Shown here piece by piece: positions 1-8,570 of a stretch of DNA of 14,659 nt. The stretch lies in assembly GCA_024195585.1 (NCBI GenBank), contig SWBL01000631.1, positions 1 to 14,659 of the forward strand, written 5' to 3'. The position numbers and the translations under genes are program-made. Numbering within the stretch: position 1 is the first letter of the stretch; each line of letters starts with the position of its first letter. This stretch comes from Aureobasidium sp. EXF-3400. Taxonomy: Eukaryota > Ascomycota > Dothideomycetes > Dothideales > Saccotheciaceae. Under the pieces are notes generated by a model, which saw only the letters and a program-made list of their open reading frames with translations, was not told where the DNA came from and searched no databases.

Positions 1-1383
1 TGTAACAGGCTTTATATTTGAGCCAGTTTACCATACTACCAGGATGACATATCGCACCCGCGAGGAATATTTGGACAGGTATTGACCCAAGTCTCACTGC
101 TTTTGCTTTCTTTTGTTTTCAAGATACCTGGATGTTTGCCCAACCGGGCTTTTTTGCTGTTCTTTCCTTGCCGTTTGCTTTCACACATTTTGGAGCCAGC
201 CTCTTTAGGAAACCATTTGGATCATCCCAGGACTATCCATACCCAAGATGCCAGGCCATACAAGGATACCCAACCGGATCGGATGGACCCTTCCAAGACC
301 AGCCAAGGACAATTCCCGGATCACTGTAGCACAACATACTTTTTGGAACCGGGTAAGTACCTTGAGAGCCCGGATTTCCTCTCGTCAGTCAACACTCGTA
401 CACTTATTGCTTGCTACATTGACAGCTCTGTTGCCAGTCGTCTTATATGAAGAAGACTTGTCTTGAGTTCGTCTGTAGCAATGCTTTTGGTGCGGTCACC
501 TCATGTCCGGATATGGTTGTTTTGTTCTTCGCGAGTCGCCAGCAGTCAAATCCAGGGAGTCGCTAAATCGTGCCTTGACGAAATATGCAGAAACCTTTTC
601 CCATACACAAAAGCAGGGGTGTACCGCCTTGGACAGACATATCCGAATTGCTTTTTGCCTTTCTGTTGTCACGCCGGTCTGAGATGTTTGTCTTCTGGGC
701 ACGACTATGTTTGTTGTGGACCTGGCCGTGATGTCTTCAGGCGTCCTACTCAAAAGGTCTTGGACATTTCCAACGTTACTAGATGTCTCAATGCCATATT
801 GAGGCGATGCACGTCATCTGGTTCTTGCACTCTCAACCAATAGAAGCTTGACGATTCAGCCTTCCAGCATCTATCTATACTCCTGGTTTGTCCTGGATAT
901 CCCTGAACGTATCTGACTGAGCCCGCAACAAGCTCCTCCCAACATACCCGTGACCGGACCTCCCAACACTGTTGACAACATGTAATTTGCATGAACAATT
1001 ACGTCGGCCGACCTGCAAGCCTGGATCTGGATGACATTTGCTGATGGACGACTGATCGGTTTGTGGAGATCAACGAGATAACCTAATGATTTAGGCTAAC
1101 ATGAAGCAGGCTACTTCTTTCTTTTCTTTTCGTCACTGTTTTGATGTATTAGCTGTTGCATTACAATGGGCCGTTGTCGCTAACTTTTGCCATCCTTTAT
1201 AGCAACTGTCACTTTCTCCCTTCCACTTGCACAAATTCTTTATTTGCTTCGCCTTCTGAGATCTGCCACTGGAATTCATCTGTCTGGGATACCACCTCTT
1301 TGACACCTCCACCTTCACCAGTGGACTCTTTGGAAGACACTTCCAGTCAATTCTCGGACTCTGGAATCTTTTCGTGTGATTCA
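1..1383 (+). other. Upstream region / possible long 5' leader of the C2H2 factor gene
   Basis: No conserved protein was recognised here. The stretch holds several short ATG-initiated frames (for example from 132, 65 codons, and from 248, 72 codons), which would act as upstream ORFs if transcribed. A good splice donor, GTAAGT, starts at 353. Candidate acceptors are TTAG ending at 1152 and TTTATAG ending at 1202; the second has a CTAAC branch site about 20 nt before it. The downstream reading frame is open from 1153 without an ATG until 1384, so an upstream coding exon may exist. The 248 frame meets the 353 donor in phase 0, matching the 1152 acceptor, but the implied 800-nt intron would be very long for a fungus. 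Confidence 0.45.
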
Positions 1384-2147
1384 ATGAGCTCACACAGTAT
1401 GGACCACAGCGTTTACTACTCATCTACATCACCGGGAACCAAGATGGAACACATTCCGGAAACTGACCTTTATACAACGCCTGGATGGACAGACGGCATG
1501 TTCTTGTCAGGAGCCGCCCCATTCTCGCCAGTCATGAGTGATTCAAACCAGAGTGCCTACACTCTGCCAGCGTCAGACGTAAGCTTCCCCTCACTTGACC
1601 CATCGATTTCACAGGATATGCCCATCATGGATGCCTGTCGACCTGGAAGCTGGGTTTCTGAGCAGCCCAACTACAACGTATTTGCTGAGCCCGCCGTGTT
1701 CGACACTGAGATGTTTGCCTTCCCTGCCCAAGGTATGGACGTTCCTCAACCTACTTTCAGTGCCTGGTATAACCCAACAGAGGCCCCCGCCGAGACATAC
1801 CTTGCCATGGATATCCCAGGACAGGACCTTACTCGGATGGTTCCACAGACAGCCGGATTTGTAGGCAACCCTGTCCCCATGGTCCCCTCTATTGGATATA
1901 GCAACCCAAGCCTTCGTGCTGGTCACGCTAGGGTAGACAGCTTATATACTCAAGCTTGTCCACAAGATGTTGCAGTAAGTCACAACCACATTCCGTCGGA
2001 TACCCAAGTCCAGGAGATTGCTGGACACCGCCGGATGACTGTACCCATGACCTCAAATGGACCTGTCCCGGCATTGCCCTTGCCGAATGTCGAGCTGCCA
2101 TATGGAGCCCCTATTCAACAATATAGGACACACATGCCAGGATATCC
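895..2147. repeat. Three perfect GGATATCC palindromes in the C2H2 factor locus
   Basis: The 8-bp palindrome occurs at 895-902, 1809-1816 and 2140-2147. The two coding copies are read in different frames (as M-D-I-P and as P-G-Y-P), so protein sequence does not explain them. Flanks are partly shared (CCAGGATATCCCAG at 2137-2150; CCTGGATATCCCTG at 892-905). Confidence 0.65.
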
Positions 2148-2948
2148 CAGTGGATCCATAGTGCCATTCCCTGTACAGCCCGAGGTTCCTGTTTTGGGCA
2201 GCAACGTTTCCGAATCTTCCTTTGGCAGTGTTGCTCCTTCCGGATATGGTGATATTCCTTGCAGCCCAGCTTCTTCCACGGCCACAACCAGGACGAGGAC
2301 CGAGGATACTGATGGACGGGCTCGTACTGACCCTCTGTACTCCGCCAAGCCTGGCAAGGACGGCAGCTATCACTGCCCCTTCCTAGTGTCCGAAGGATGC
2401 CAGCACAAGGCTACCAAGCTCAAGTGCAATTACGAGTGCGTCAGTTCCTTTTTCTCCCAGAGCCGCTTCTAACATGATATCACAGCAAGTACATTGATTC
2501 ACACATAAAGCCCTTCCGCTGCAAGCACCAAAACTGCAACAACAACCGCTTCTCTTCCACCGCTTGTCTTCTCCGTCACGAGCGCGAGGCCCATGGACTC
2601 CACGGACACGGAAATAAGCCATTCCTCTGCCAGTTCAAGGATTGTGACCGATCCGGCCCTGATAACGGATTCCCCAGAGCGTACAACTTGCTTGATCACA
2701 TGAAGCGTGTGCATGGTTACCGCCCGGACAAGGCAGCCAAGACACCTCCAGCCTCCAGTGCAGGAAGAACAGCTGGAAAGTCCCAGGACAAGGTGAAGAA
2801 GAGAAAGACCGCCAGTGAAGCGAAGAAGGAGGCTGCATCTCCGAGACTAGTGCAGAAGCTTGCAGTAGATTCGCGCAAGCAACAGATGTCTGCGCAATGG
2901 CAGACTCAAGTCAATGAGATGCACAGGCGCTCTCGTCAATTCGGATGA
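1384..2948 (+). CDS. C2H2 zinc-finger transcription factor
   Basis: Predicted nuclear DNA-binding regulator of 504 aa, built from 1384-2435 joined to 2486-2948. Residues 1 to about 300 are low-complexity and rich in Pro, Ser, Thr and Gly, like an activation domain. Zinc fingers lie at about 329-427. The first is irregular (C-x7-C, then a distant His). The second is C-x4-C-x12-H-x4-H and the third C-x4-C-x15-H-x4-H, ending HMKRVH. The tail, about 428-504, is Lys/Arg-rich (VKKRK) and could be a nuclear localisation signal. The start is uncertain: ATG 1384 has a poor context (T at -3), and the frame stays open upstream to 1153 with Ser/Pro-rich coding-like sequence (SLTPPPSPVDSLED), so a first exon may be missing. 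I do not recognise a named orthologue. Family assignment is sure; target genes are unknown. Confidence 0.85.
2436..2485 (+). other. Intron in the C2H2 factor gene
   Basis: A 50-nt intron with donor GTGCGT, branch site TTCTAACAT and acceptor CACAG. Removing it joins the zinc-finger reading frame (KCNY to DKYIDSH) and bypasses the in-frame stop at 2470-2472. It interrupts the finger region. Confidence 0.93.
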
Positions 2949-3491
2949 ATGAAGAACCAGTCCCGGACCCAGAACACATTTGGAGAACAGATACCACAAC
3001 CCTTCCCATGGACGGAACTTGCCCAGCCAGAGGATAGACGACCCAGCCGGATGTTTTGCCATCAGACAACCCCCGGACACGAAGATCATACCAGGGAACC
3101 AGCCGGATATGGAGGTCGAGCATTGAAGGAGGACGCATCCCGCTAGCGGATCAGTGAAGATCGTGAGAAGCCTAGCGAGTCAGGACGAGAAATCGACATA
3201 CAGATCTCGGTTTCAACTGGAAGGCGGAGAAGCTAGATCGGACCCCAGCAGTTCCGGAGTCGACAACAACAGCTTGTTTCATACCAGCTCTTGTCGCCAT
3301 GTTTTTGTTCGTTTCTGCAATTTTTTTTATTTACTTTGGGTCTTTGGACTGCTCTCGTGTTACTCATAACCATTATAGCACCCGCTATACCGACAAGCAC
3401 ATATCTAGATATATACGATAGGCATACATGATTGATTTTGCAAGATACAGAGGATGAGTCGACCGTCATCTGACAAAGTGCTCGCATGACA

Positions 3492-3530
3492 GTCAGCGAT
3501 GGAAGGAAGCAGATTTATCCGATCGCTGAC
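3492..3530. repeat. Perfect 9-bp inverted repeat with a 21-nt loop
   Basis: GTCAGCGAT at 3492-3500 pairs exactly with ATCGCTGAC at 3522-3530. It lies between the C2H2 gene and the peroxidase gene and could be an RNA hairpin near the transcript end or a symmetric protein-binding site. The sequence alone does not decide between these. Confidence 0.6.
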
Positions 3531-3709
3531 CATATCTTTGTACAATGTACTCGATGAATTTGGGAAGTCAAGTATAGCGAATAAAACACAAATCAGGAGA
3601 TTGTAGTAGCTCGCTCGGCTCGTAAAGAGAGCCTGGCGATACGAAGCAAATTAAAGTTGGTTAGGGGTTCTACCAAGCGAGAGTCTAATGCTGTGCTGGA
3701 AACTTGAAG

Positions 3710-3807
3710 CCTCGGTGAATAGATCAAGAGCGGAAGTTTCGTCATCCGGCAAGGGCTTGCGACATGTGAAGGCTCCAGATTCCAAAAAAGCCGACCGAGG
3801 AGTCGGC
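3710..3807. promoter_or_regulatory. CCTCGG/CCGAGG pair and GCCGAC inverted repeat before the peroxidase gene
   Basis: CCTCGG lies at 3710-3715 and CCGAGG at 3795-3800, about 85-170 bp upstream of the first ATG. The hexamer matches the FarA/FarB core known from Aspergillus. Overlapping the second site is a perfect inverted repeat, GCCGAC-N6-GTCGGC (3790-3807). It contains everted CCG and CGG triplets spaced by 10, a geometry some Zn2Cys6 factors can bind. Sites this short can arise by chance. Confidence 0.3.
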
Positions 3808-3882
3808 CTTGGGTCCCTGCTCACAAATCATTCCAAAGGGCGTTTGTCTAAGGATCTCATGATACGATAGATTAACTATTAC

Positions 3883-4642
3883 ATGAATCCCCTTCTGCCT
3901 CGGTTCGCTTGTTTCCTATCTGCTTCTGCTGCTCGACTTCCACCTTCTGCTACACACATCAAATTTGCGACGAGATCTCTTTTTAGCTTCAGAAAAGTTG
4001 CGACATCATCCAAAATGGCTTCTGCTACCACTTTCCACGACTTCAAGCCCCTTGACAGTAAGTTGAGAAATGTCGCGACGGCAGGGAGGCGAGTGACGCG
4101 AGACTGACCGCAATGCGCAGAGAAGGGCAACGTCTATGATCTCTCCCAGCTCAAGGGCAAGGTCGTCCTCGTTGTCAACACCGCCAGCAAGTGCGGTTTC
4201 ACTCCTCAGTTCGAGGGCCTCGAGAAGCTCTACAAGGGTGCGTCTTTCATCTCTGTCATTCCCCTTTGACAGCTCCTCTCTAACACTCTTTCCCTCAGAA
4301 CTCAAGGCCGCCCACCCCAACGACGTTGAATTCGTCGGCTTCCCCTGCAACCAGTTCGGCTCCCAAGACCCCGGCTCCAACGACACCATTCAAGAATTCT
4401 GCCAAATCAACTACGGTGTTTCATTCCCTGTTCTCGGCAAGACCGACGTCAACGGCGACAAGGCCGAGCCCGTTTTCGAGTGGATGAAGAACGAGCAGCC
4501 CGGTATCATGGGCTTGAAGAGAGTCAAGTGGAACTTTGAGAAGTTCTTGATTGGCAAGGATGGCAAGGTTAAGGGCAGATGGGCTAGCACCACCAAGCCC
4601 GAGAGCTTGAAGGCCCCTATTGAGGCTCAGCTCAAGGCTTAA
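3883..4642 (+). CDS. Glutathione-peroxidase-like thiol peroxidase (Hyr1/Gpx3 type), with mitochondrial-type presequence on the long form
   Basis: Reduces hydrogen and lipid peroxides; fungal members generally use thioredoxin, and yeast Gpx3 also relays oxidation to Yap1. Exons are 3883-4057, 4121-4237 and 4299-4642, giving 211 aa; starting at ATG 4015 gives the usual 167 aa. In the short numbering the peroxidatic Cys39 is in [10 protein letters not shown], Gln72 in FPCNQFG, and Trp131-Asn132 in VKWNFEKF, which completes the catalytic tetrad. Cys88 (EFCQINYG) matches the resolving Cys of Gpx3. The added 44 residues contain four Arg, three Lys and many Ser/Ala but no acidic residue, typical of a matrix-targeting sequence. 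The first ATG has T at -3, whereas 4015 has A at -3 and G at +4, so leaky scanning would give both forms. Family identity is firm; dual targeting is inferred. Confidence 0.93.
4015..4017 (+). other. Internal strong-context start codon for the short peroxidase
   Basis: AAAATGGCT has A at -3 and G at +4. It is in frame with ATG 3883, 44 codons downstream. Starting here yields a 167-aa protein beginning exactly where family members usually begin, without the basic presequence. Confidence 0.7.
4058..4120 (+). other. Peroxidase intron 1
   Basis: A 63-nt intron with donor GTAAGT, branch site GACTGAC and acceptor GCGCAG. Splicing joins PLD to KKGNVYDL in phase 1. Confidence 0.93.
4238..4298 (+). 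other. Peroxidase intron 2
   Basis: A 61-nt intron with donor GTGCGT, branch site CTCTAAC and acceptor CCTCAG. Splicing joins EKLYK to ELKAAHP in phase 1. Confidence 0.93.
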
Positions 4643-5749
4643 AAAGCCGCTCTGTTTGACGAAGGGATGAGGAGTGGACACAAGAGGATGAGAGAAAGTG
4701 GAGGCACGCTTGTGCGATTTTGCATAACGACTTGCGCGAAGAAGTGTGCGCAAGTCTGTTCAGACCCCTCATTGATACCCGTGTGTTTTTTTTCGATACG
4801 CAGAATGAATATTCCTACCACGAGAATGATATTGCTACATCTGTTGCTTCTGAAACACTTTCTGAGCCGCGGTGATTATGCCTTTCGCATTGCGGTTAAC
4901 TCGTAGCGAAACCTGCTCATCTTGACATTCTTGCACCTTGATGATGATGATTGAGCTTACGACGGAAGGAGTCATCAGTGGCCATCCATGACTTGCCTCA
5001 TCTGCCGCAGTAGACATCATACAAACAACAACAATCTGAGAGTCAAGACTACCATCTCAGTCGATGCACATGCGACAACCCATCAAGCAGCGGCTCTTTC
5101 GCTTTCAGCAAGATCGGGATGGTATCGAGTCACCCTCCCAGATCGCGATAGCGAACATGATTCCTGTCAAAGGATACGAGTTATGATCTCTGTCATACAA
5201 GGACATACCTTGAGCGACTTGAAGAACCAAGGCCACAGCCGTAACACGAGATACAGGAAGGCGGAATACGAGGTCCTCGGATCTGAGCGACGCTGACCGC
5301 CTTTCGAACTCTCTCAACCGCCAACCGTTCTCCTTTCACGTCTATACCTATACCTATATACATCTGATTGAATATTCGAGTTGAAGGTAAGCGTTACCGA
5401 TTTCTCTTCTATATATTCTTGCTACCCTTCTGTCATCTGTTATACAGACCGAGAGAACACGTATCTCGAGTCTGTGACGCTTGTATTCTTCCCTTCCGTT
5501 GCTTTTTCTATGCATCACCAGGAAAGCAAGATATAGAGTATCTCGAAAGAAGCCAAGGATGTTTCTTTAGCGCTCTTTTCAAGCAGCAGAGAAAAAGAAG
5601 AAACATATTGACCACAATCTTTCTACCTCAACTCTTCCATTCTATTTCTCCAGCTTTTGCCCCATACAAGTGAGTGACGCTGACAAAGAATTTGTATCCT
5701 AGCCCTCGCATTCCATCAGAGCAGAACAGAAGAGAAGAAAAAAACCTAA
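4643..5749 (+). other. Intergenic: peroxidase 3' region and amine oxidase promoter/leader
   Basis: No gene is supported. A 102-codon ATG frame (4988-5296) has no recognisable family and no splice logic. The region includes a (GAT)4 run near 4939, a CCTCGG at 5275-5280, a TA-rich stretch of repeated CTATAC (about 5342-5360) that could be a TATA-like element, and a pyrimidine-rich leader before 5750. Confidence 0.5.
5387..5702 (+). other. Possible 5'UTR intron of the amine oxidase gene
   Basis: Donor GTAAGC at 5387, branch-like GCTGAC at about 5679-5684 and acceptor TCCTAG ending at 5702 define a 316-nt intron that would end 47 nt before the start codon. It is longer than the coding introns here. 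Transcript data would be needed to accept it. Confidence 0.35.
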
Positions 5750-7473
5750 ATGTGGGGCAATAACATTCCTGTCCCTGGTGGTCTCAATAGTTTCGACGAC
5801 AAGAAAATCACCCAGGACCAAGAAGCAATGCTCCGCGCCGCCGCCATGAGCACCAAAAAACTCCACATCGGTGTTGTCGGCGCTGGCTTCTCTGGTCTTC
5901 GATGTGCAGACGTGCTTCTCTCTCATGGCCACCGCGTCACCATCCTCGAAGCCCGTAACCGTGTAGGTGGCAGAGTGGGCCAAAGCAATCACCTCGGACA
6001 TACTGTAGATCTAGGACCAAACTGGATCCATGGCACAGATGACAATCCTATCTTTGAAATCGCAAAGGCTACAAAGACGGATTTACATTATTGGGATGAA
6101 CGACAACGTATCCTGGATACTGATGGAAAACCTCTGAGTCAAGATGATGCAGAGGAAATTGGCCGCATCCTCTGGGAAGATGGGTTGATTTCCCAAGCCT
6201 TCAAATACAGCAGAGAACACACCGAAACCATCGACCCGAAAACATCACTTATGGACTATTTCAAGCAAGAAGCAGAAGCCCTCTGGAAGGATCTGGGCAA
6301 AGAGGAACAAGAACGCAAAAGAAGGACCTTCTTGAAGGTATGCGAGTTTTGGGGTAGTTATGTGGGAAGTGCTACAACAAAACAAAGTTTGAAGTATTTT
6401 TGGTTAGAGGAGTGTATAGAGGGTGAGAATCCGTTTGTTGCGGGCACGTATACCAAGATCTTGGAATATGTGGCAAAGCCTGCGTTGGAGAAGGCGGAGG
6501 TCAAATTGGAAACTAAAGTCATAGGTATCAAGGAGAGAAAGAGAGAGGAGGACAAGGTGAAGGTGGAAGTGGAGGGAGGCGACAAGTACGAGTTTGATGA
6601 GGTTGTCATGACTGCGCCCCTGGGCTGGTTGAAGAGAAACAAGGGCGTTTTTGTCGATGGATTGACCATAGAGCTGGATGAAGCTATCGACGCTATCGGG
6701 TATGGTTCTTTGGATAAGGTAACTCGCCCGACCACTCCTTCCACTCCAGCGAAGCATCAACCTGACAAAGAAAACAGATCTACATCACCTTCCCAACCGC
6801 CTTCTGGGAAGAAACCACACCCACAAAAGGCGAACCAAACGGCACAGCACACCTCCCCACCACCACCTCTAACACCCCAAACACAACAGCAACAACAACA
6901 CCCCTACACCAAAACTCCTCAACACCAACCTCAAACTATCCAGGCTTTACTCATTGGTTGGCACCCACCTACGCCTCATCCACAAACCCCCACCACTGGG
7001 ACCAACAAGCCATGAACCTTGCCGCTTTCCCTGAAAACCTCGCTCATCCAACTTTGCTGTTTTATATCTATGGCGCTTGTTCTAAGCATATCGCTTCCCT
7101 GGCCAAACAACCCCAACCCCAACGCGATGAAGCCTTACTCGCGTTTATCAATCCTTACATCTCCCTCTTGCCAAACTACATCCCTTCTTCCCCATCCTGC
7201 ACCCCCAAAGCTATATTCGCAACTGCATGGGCAGGCGATGAACTAGCTGGTTACGGCAGTTATGCAAACTTCCAAATTGGACTAGAGGATGGAGATAGAC
7301 ATATTGAGGTTATGAGGGAGGGGATGCCGAGTAAGGGCATTTGGATTGCGGGAGAACATACTAGTCCGTTTGTTGCGTTGGGGACGGCGACGGGGGCGTA
7401 TTGGAGTGGTGAGAAGGTTGCCTTGAGGATTTTGGAGAGGGCTGTGAAGAAGGAGGGGACAAAGAAGGAGTAG
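5750..7473 (+). CDS. FAD-dependent amine oxidase, polyamine oxidase-like
   Basis: Predicted flavoprotein of 554 aa (5750-6718 joined to 6778-7473) that oxidises an amine, probably a polyamine. The FAD-binding Rossmann motif GAGFSG is at 44-49, followed by EARNRVGGR (about 67-75) and LGPNWIHG (88-95); its His matches a conserved active-site position of polyamine oxidases such as yeast Fms1. The C-terminal FAD motif is IWIAGEHTSPFVALGTATGA. No signal peptide, membrane segment or PTS1 is visible (ends TKKE). Residues about 349-377 form a Thr/Ser/Asn-rich insert that is probably a surface loop. The start is debatable: ATG 5750 has T at -3, while ATG 5846 (codon 33, GCCGCCATG) has a better context and places the Rossmann motif about 11 residues in. 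Oxidase class is sure; substrate is not. Confidence 0.9.
6719..6777 (+). other. Amine oxidase intron
   Basis: A 59-nt intron in phase 0 with donor GTAACT, branch-like CCTGAC and acceptor AACAG. Splicing joins YGSLDK to IYITFPTAFW, restoring the conserved region before the substrate domain. Without splicing the frame ends at about 7015. Confidence 0.92.
6853..6939 (+). repeat. Low-complexity CA-rich segment encoding a Thr/Ser/Asn-rich insert
   Basis: This stretch is almost free of G on the coding strand and is built from ACA, ACC and AAC-type triplets. It encodes residues about 349-377 of the amine oxidase. It looks like an expanded loop rather than a domain. Confidence 0.6.
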
Positions 7474-7821
7474 AGGTAGAACGTGGGTTTATAGAGTGGT
7501 GGTCGATTTCTGCATAGCATCTATCTTGTTCATTTCTTGCAGCGATCCATGCCAATCTCACCGGGCTCTCTGTGGAAGCTCTGAGTGTAGCCTGAAGAGC
7601 TGCTTCTCGTAGATATCGTGATCAGATCCAGAAACACTTCTGTCGTTGATGATACAGTCATAGGCCTTTTTATACCTTACAGCGATGCTCGTAGTCTTTC
7701 TGATTGTTTTTCCATAATCAACAACACCTCATAAGCGCCTCTAGGCTTCGCCAAATGTGCCCTTTATGTAAACCATATCTCTTTACTTGTACAGCACACA
7801 TCTCTTCTTCCTGGCATAAAT
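7474..7821. other. Convergent intergenic region between the amine oxidase gene and RIB3
   Basis: The 348 bp between two facing stop codons must hold the 3'UTRs of both genes. No ORF with coding character, RNA gene or clear structure was seen. Confidence 0.6.
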
Positions 7822-8570
7822 CTACAACTTTCCCTCAGTCTCCTCGACGTATGCCTTCAAATGCTCAATCGTCACAACCTTGATTCCGTATTTCTTGCCA
7901 AACTCAATACACTCTTTCGCCCTCATCATGTGCAGACCACCTCTTTCGGCTTTTCCTGGAACTTCCGTTGACTCCTCGACAATCTCTGCAATGACGCCGA
8001 CGTGGTTCTTGTCGCCTGACAGCCTTGCAAACTCGACTGCAGCTTCTGTGTGTCCCTGTCGTTGACGCACACCACCAGCGACCGCGCGCAGCGGCACTAC
8101 GTGTCCAGGTCTTCTGAAGTCAGATGCTTTCACATCTGCATTTGCTAGCAAGCGACATGTTGTGCTGCGGTCGGTTGCTGAGATACCGGTGGTGACGTTG
8201 TCGGAGGCGTCGATGGTAATGGTGTAGGCAGTGCGATTGGGGTCTGCGTTGGAAGATGCGGCGACCATGGGAGGCAGCTCGAGTTTGTCGGCGAGAGCAT
8301 TGGGGAGGGCGGCGCAGAGATAGCCGGAGGTGTGGTGGATCATGAAGGAGGCTTTTGCGGGAGTAAGGGCTGATGCGGCGATGATCAGGTCGCCTTCATT
8401 TTCGCGATTGGGACTGTCGAGGACGAGGACAAACTCGCCGGCAGCTGTTGGAAGGAACGAGTCAGAGGAGTGGTCAAGGGTAGAGAGGGTTGCTTGGTGG
8501 GTGGATTACCAAAGGCCTTGATGGCGGAGGGAATATCGTCAAAGACGAGGTCGCTGGAGTGGTCTGCCAT
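7822..8570 (-). CDS. RIB3: 3,4-dihydroxy-2-butanone 4-phosphate synthase (riboflavin biosynthesis)
   Basis: Converts ribulose 5-phosphate to formate and the four-carbon precursor of lumazine in riboflavin synthesis; Mg-dependent, normally a homodimer. Exons on the minus strand are 8570-8510 and 8444-7822, giving 227 aa, close to the roughly 210-230 aa of monofunctional fungal enzymes. Visible motifs are the metal/substrate loop RENEGDLIIAA (34-44), HHTSGYLCAALP (57-68), TTGISATDRSTTCRLL (105-120), DFRRPGHVVPLR (129-140) and GHTEAAVEFARL (151-162). It is a stand-alone enzyme with no GTP cyclohydrolase II domain, the usual fungal arrangement. ATG 8570 is the only in-frame ATG at the 5' end, although the frame stays open upstream to about 8834. 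Confidence in function is very high. Confidence 0.96.
8445..8509 (-). other. RIB3 intron
   Basis: On the minus strand the donor is GTAATC and the acceptor CCAACAG, with a TTGACC or CTGACT branch candidate; length 65 nt. Splicing joins AIKAF to AAGEFVLVLD in phase 1, which rebuilds the canonical N-terminus of the enzyme. Confidence 0.93.

Larger units (their letters stand above)
507..3112 (+). repeat. Dispersed 10-mer CCGGATATGG, three sense-strand copies
   Basis: Exact copies lie at 507-516 (upstream region), 2240-2249 (coding) and 3103-3112 (downstream region). The core CCGGAT recurs in the same orientation at 274, 316, 370, 1853, 2031 and 3047, so nine sense copies fall within 3.1 kb, against about one expected by chance. 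Only one reverse copy (2651) was seen in that interval. Counts were made by eye. Confidence 0.7.
2949..3882 (+). other. 3' region of the C2H2 gene and upstream region of the peroxidase gene
   Basis: No convincing gene was found. The first part is probably 3'UTR and still carries CCGGAT motifs (3047, 3103). TA-rich sequence around 3400-3420 (ATATATAC) could serve as a 3'-end efficiency element, though no clear polyadenylation site is assigned. A 9-bp inverted repeat lies at 3492-3530. The last 250 bp, before 3883, are the presumed peroxidase promoter. Confidence 0.5.

Noticed and set aside
463..843. 126-codon plus-strand ORF upstream of the C2H2 gene
   Set aside because: It begins with TTG rather than ATG, is Cys/Ser-rich without a family pattern, and the region shows leader-like features.
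4988..5296. 102-codon ATG ORF in the peroxidase-oxidase gap, with a CxxC near its start
   Set aside because: No recognisable domain, no conserved motif beyond CLIC, and composition like the surrounding noncoding DNA. At best a feature of a long leader.
6358..6744. 128-codon antisense ORF within the amine oxidase gene
   Set aside because: It lies opposite a conserved FAD enzyme exon and intron, has no family resemblance, and is explained by the G-rich skew of the sense strand there.
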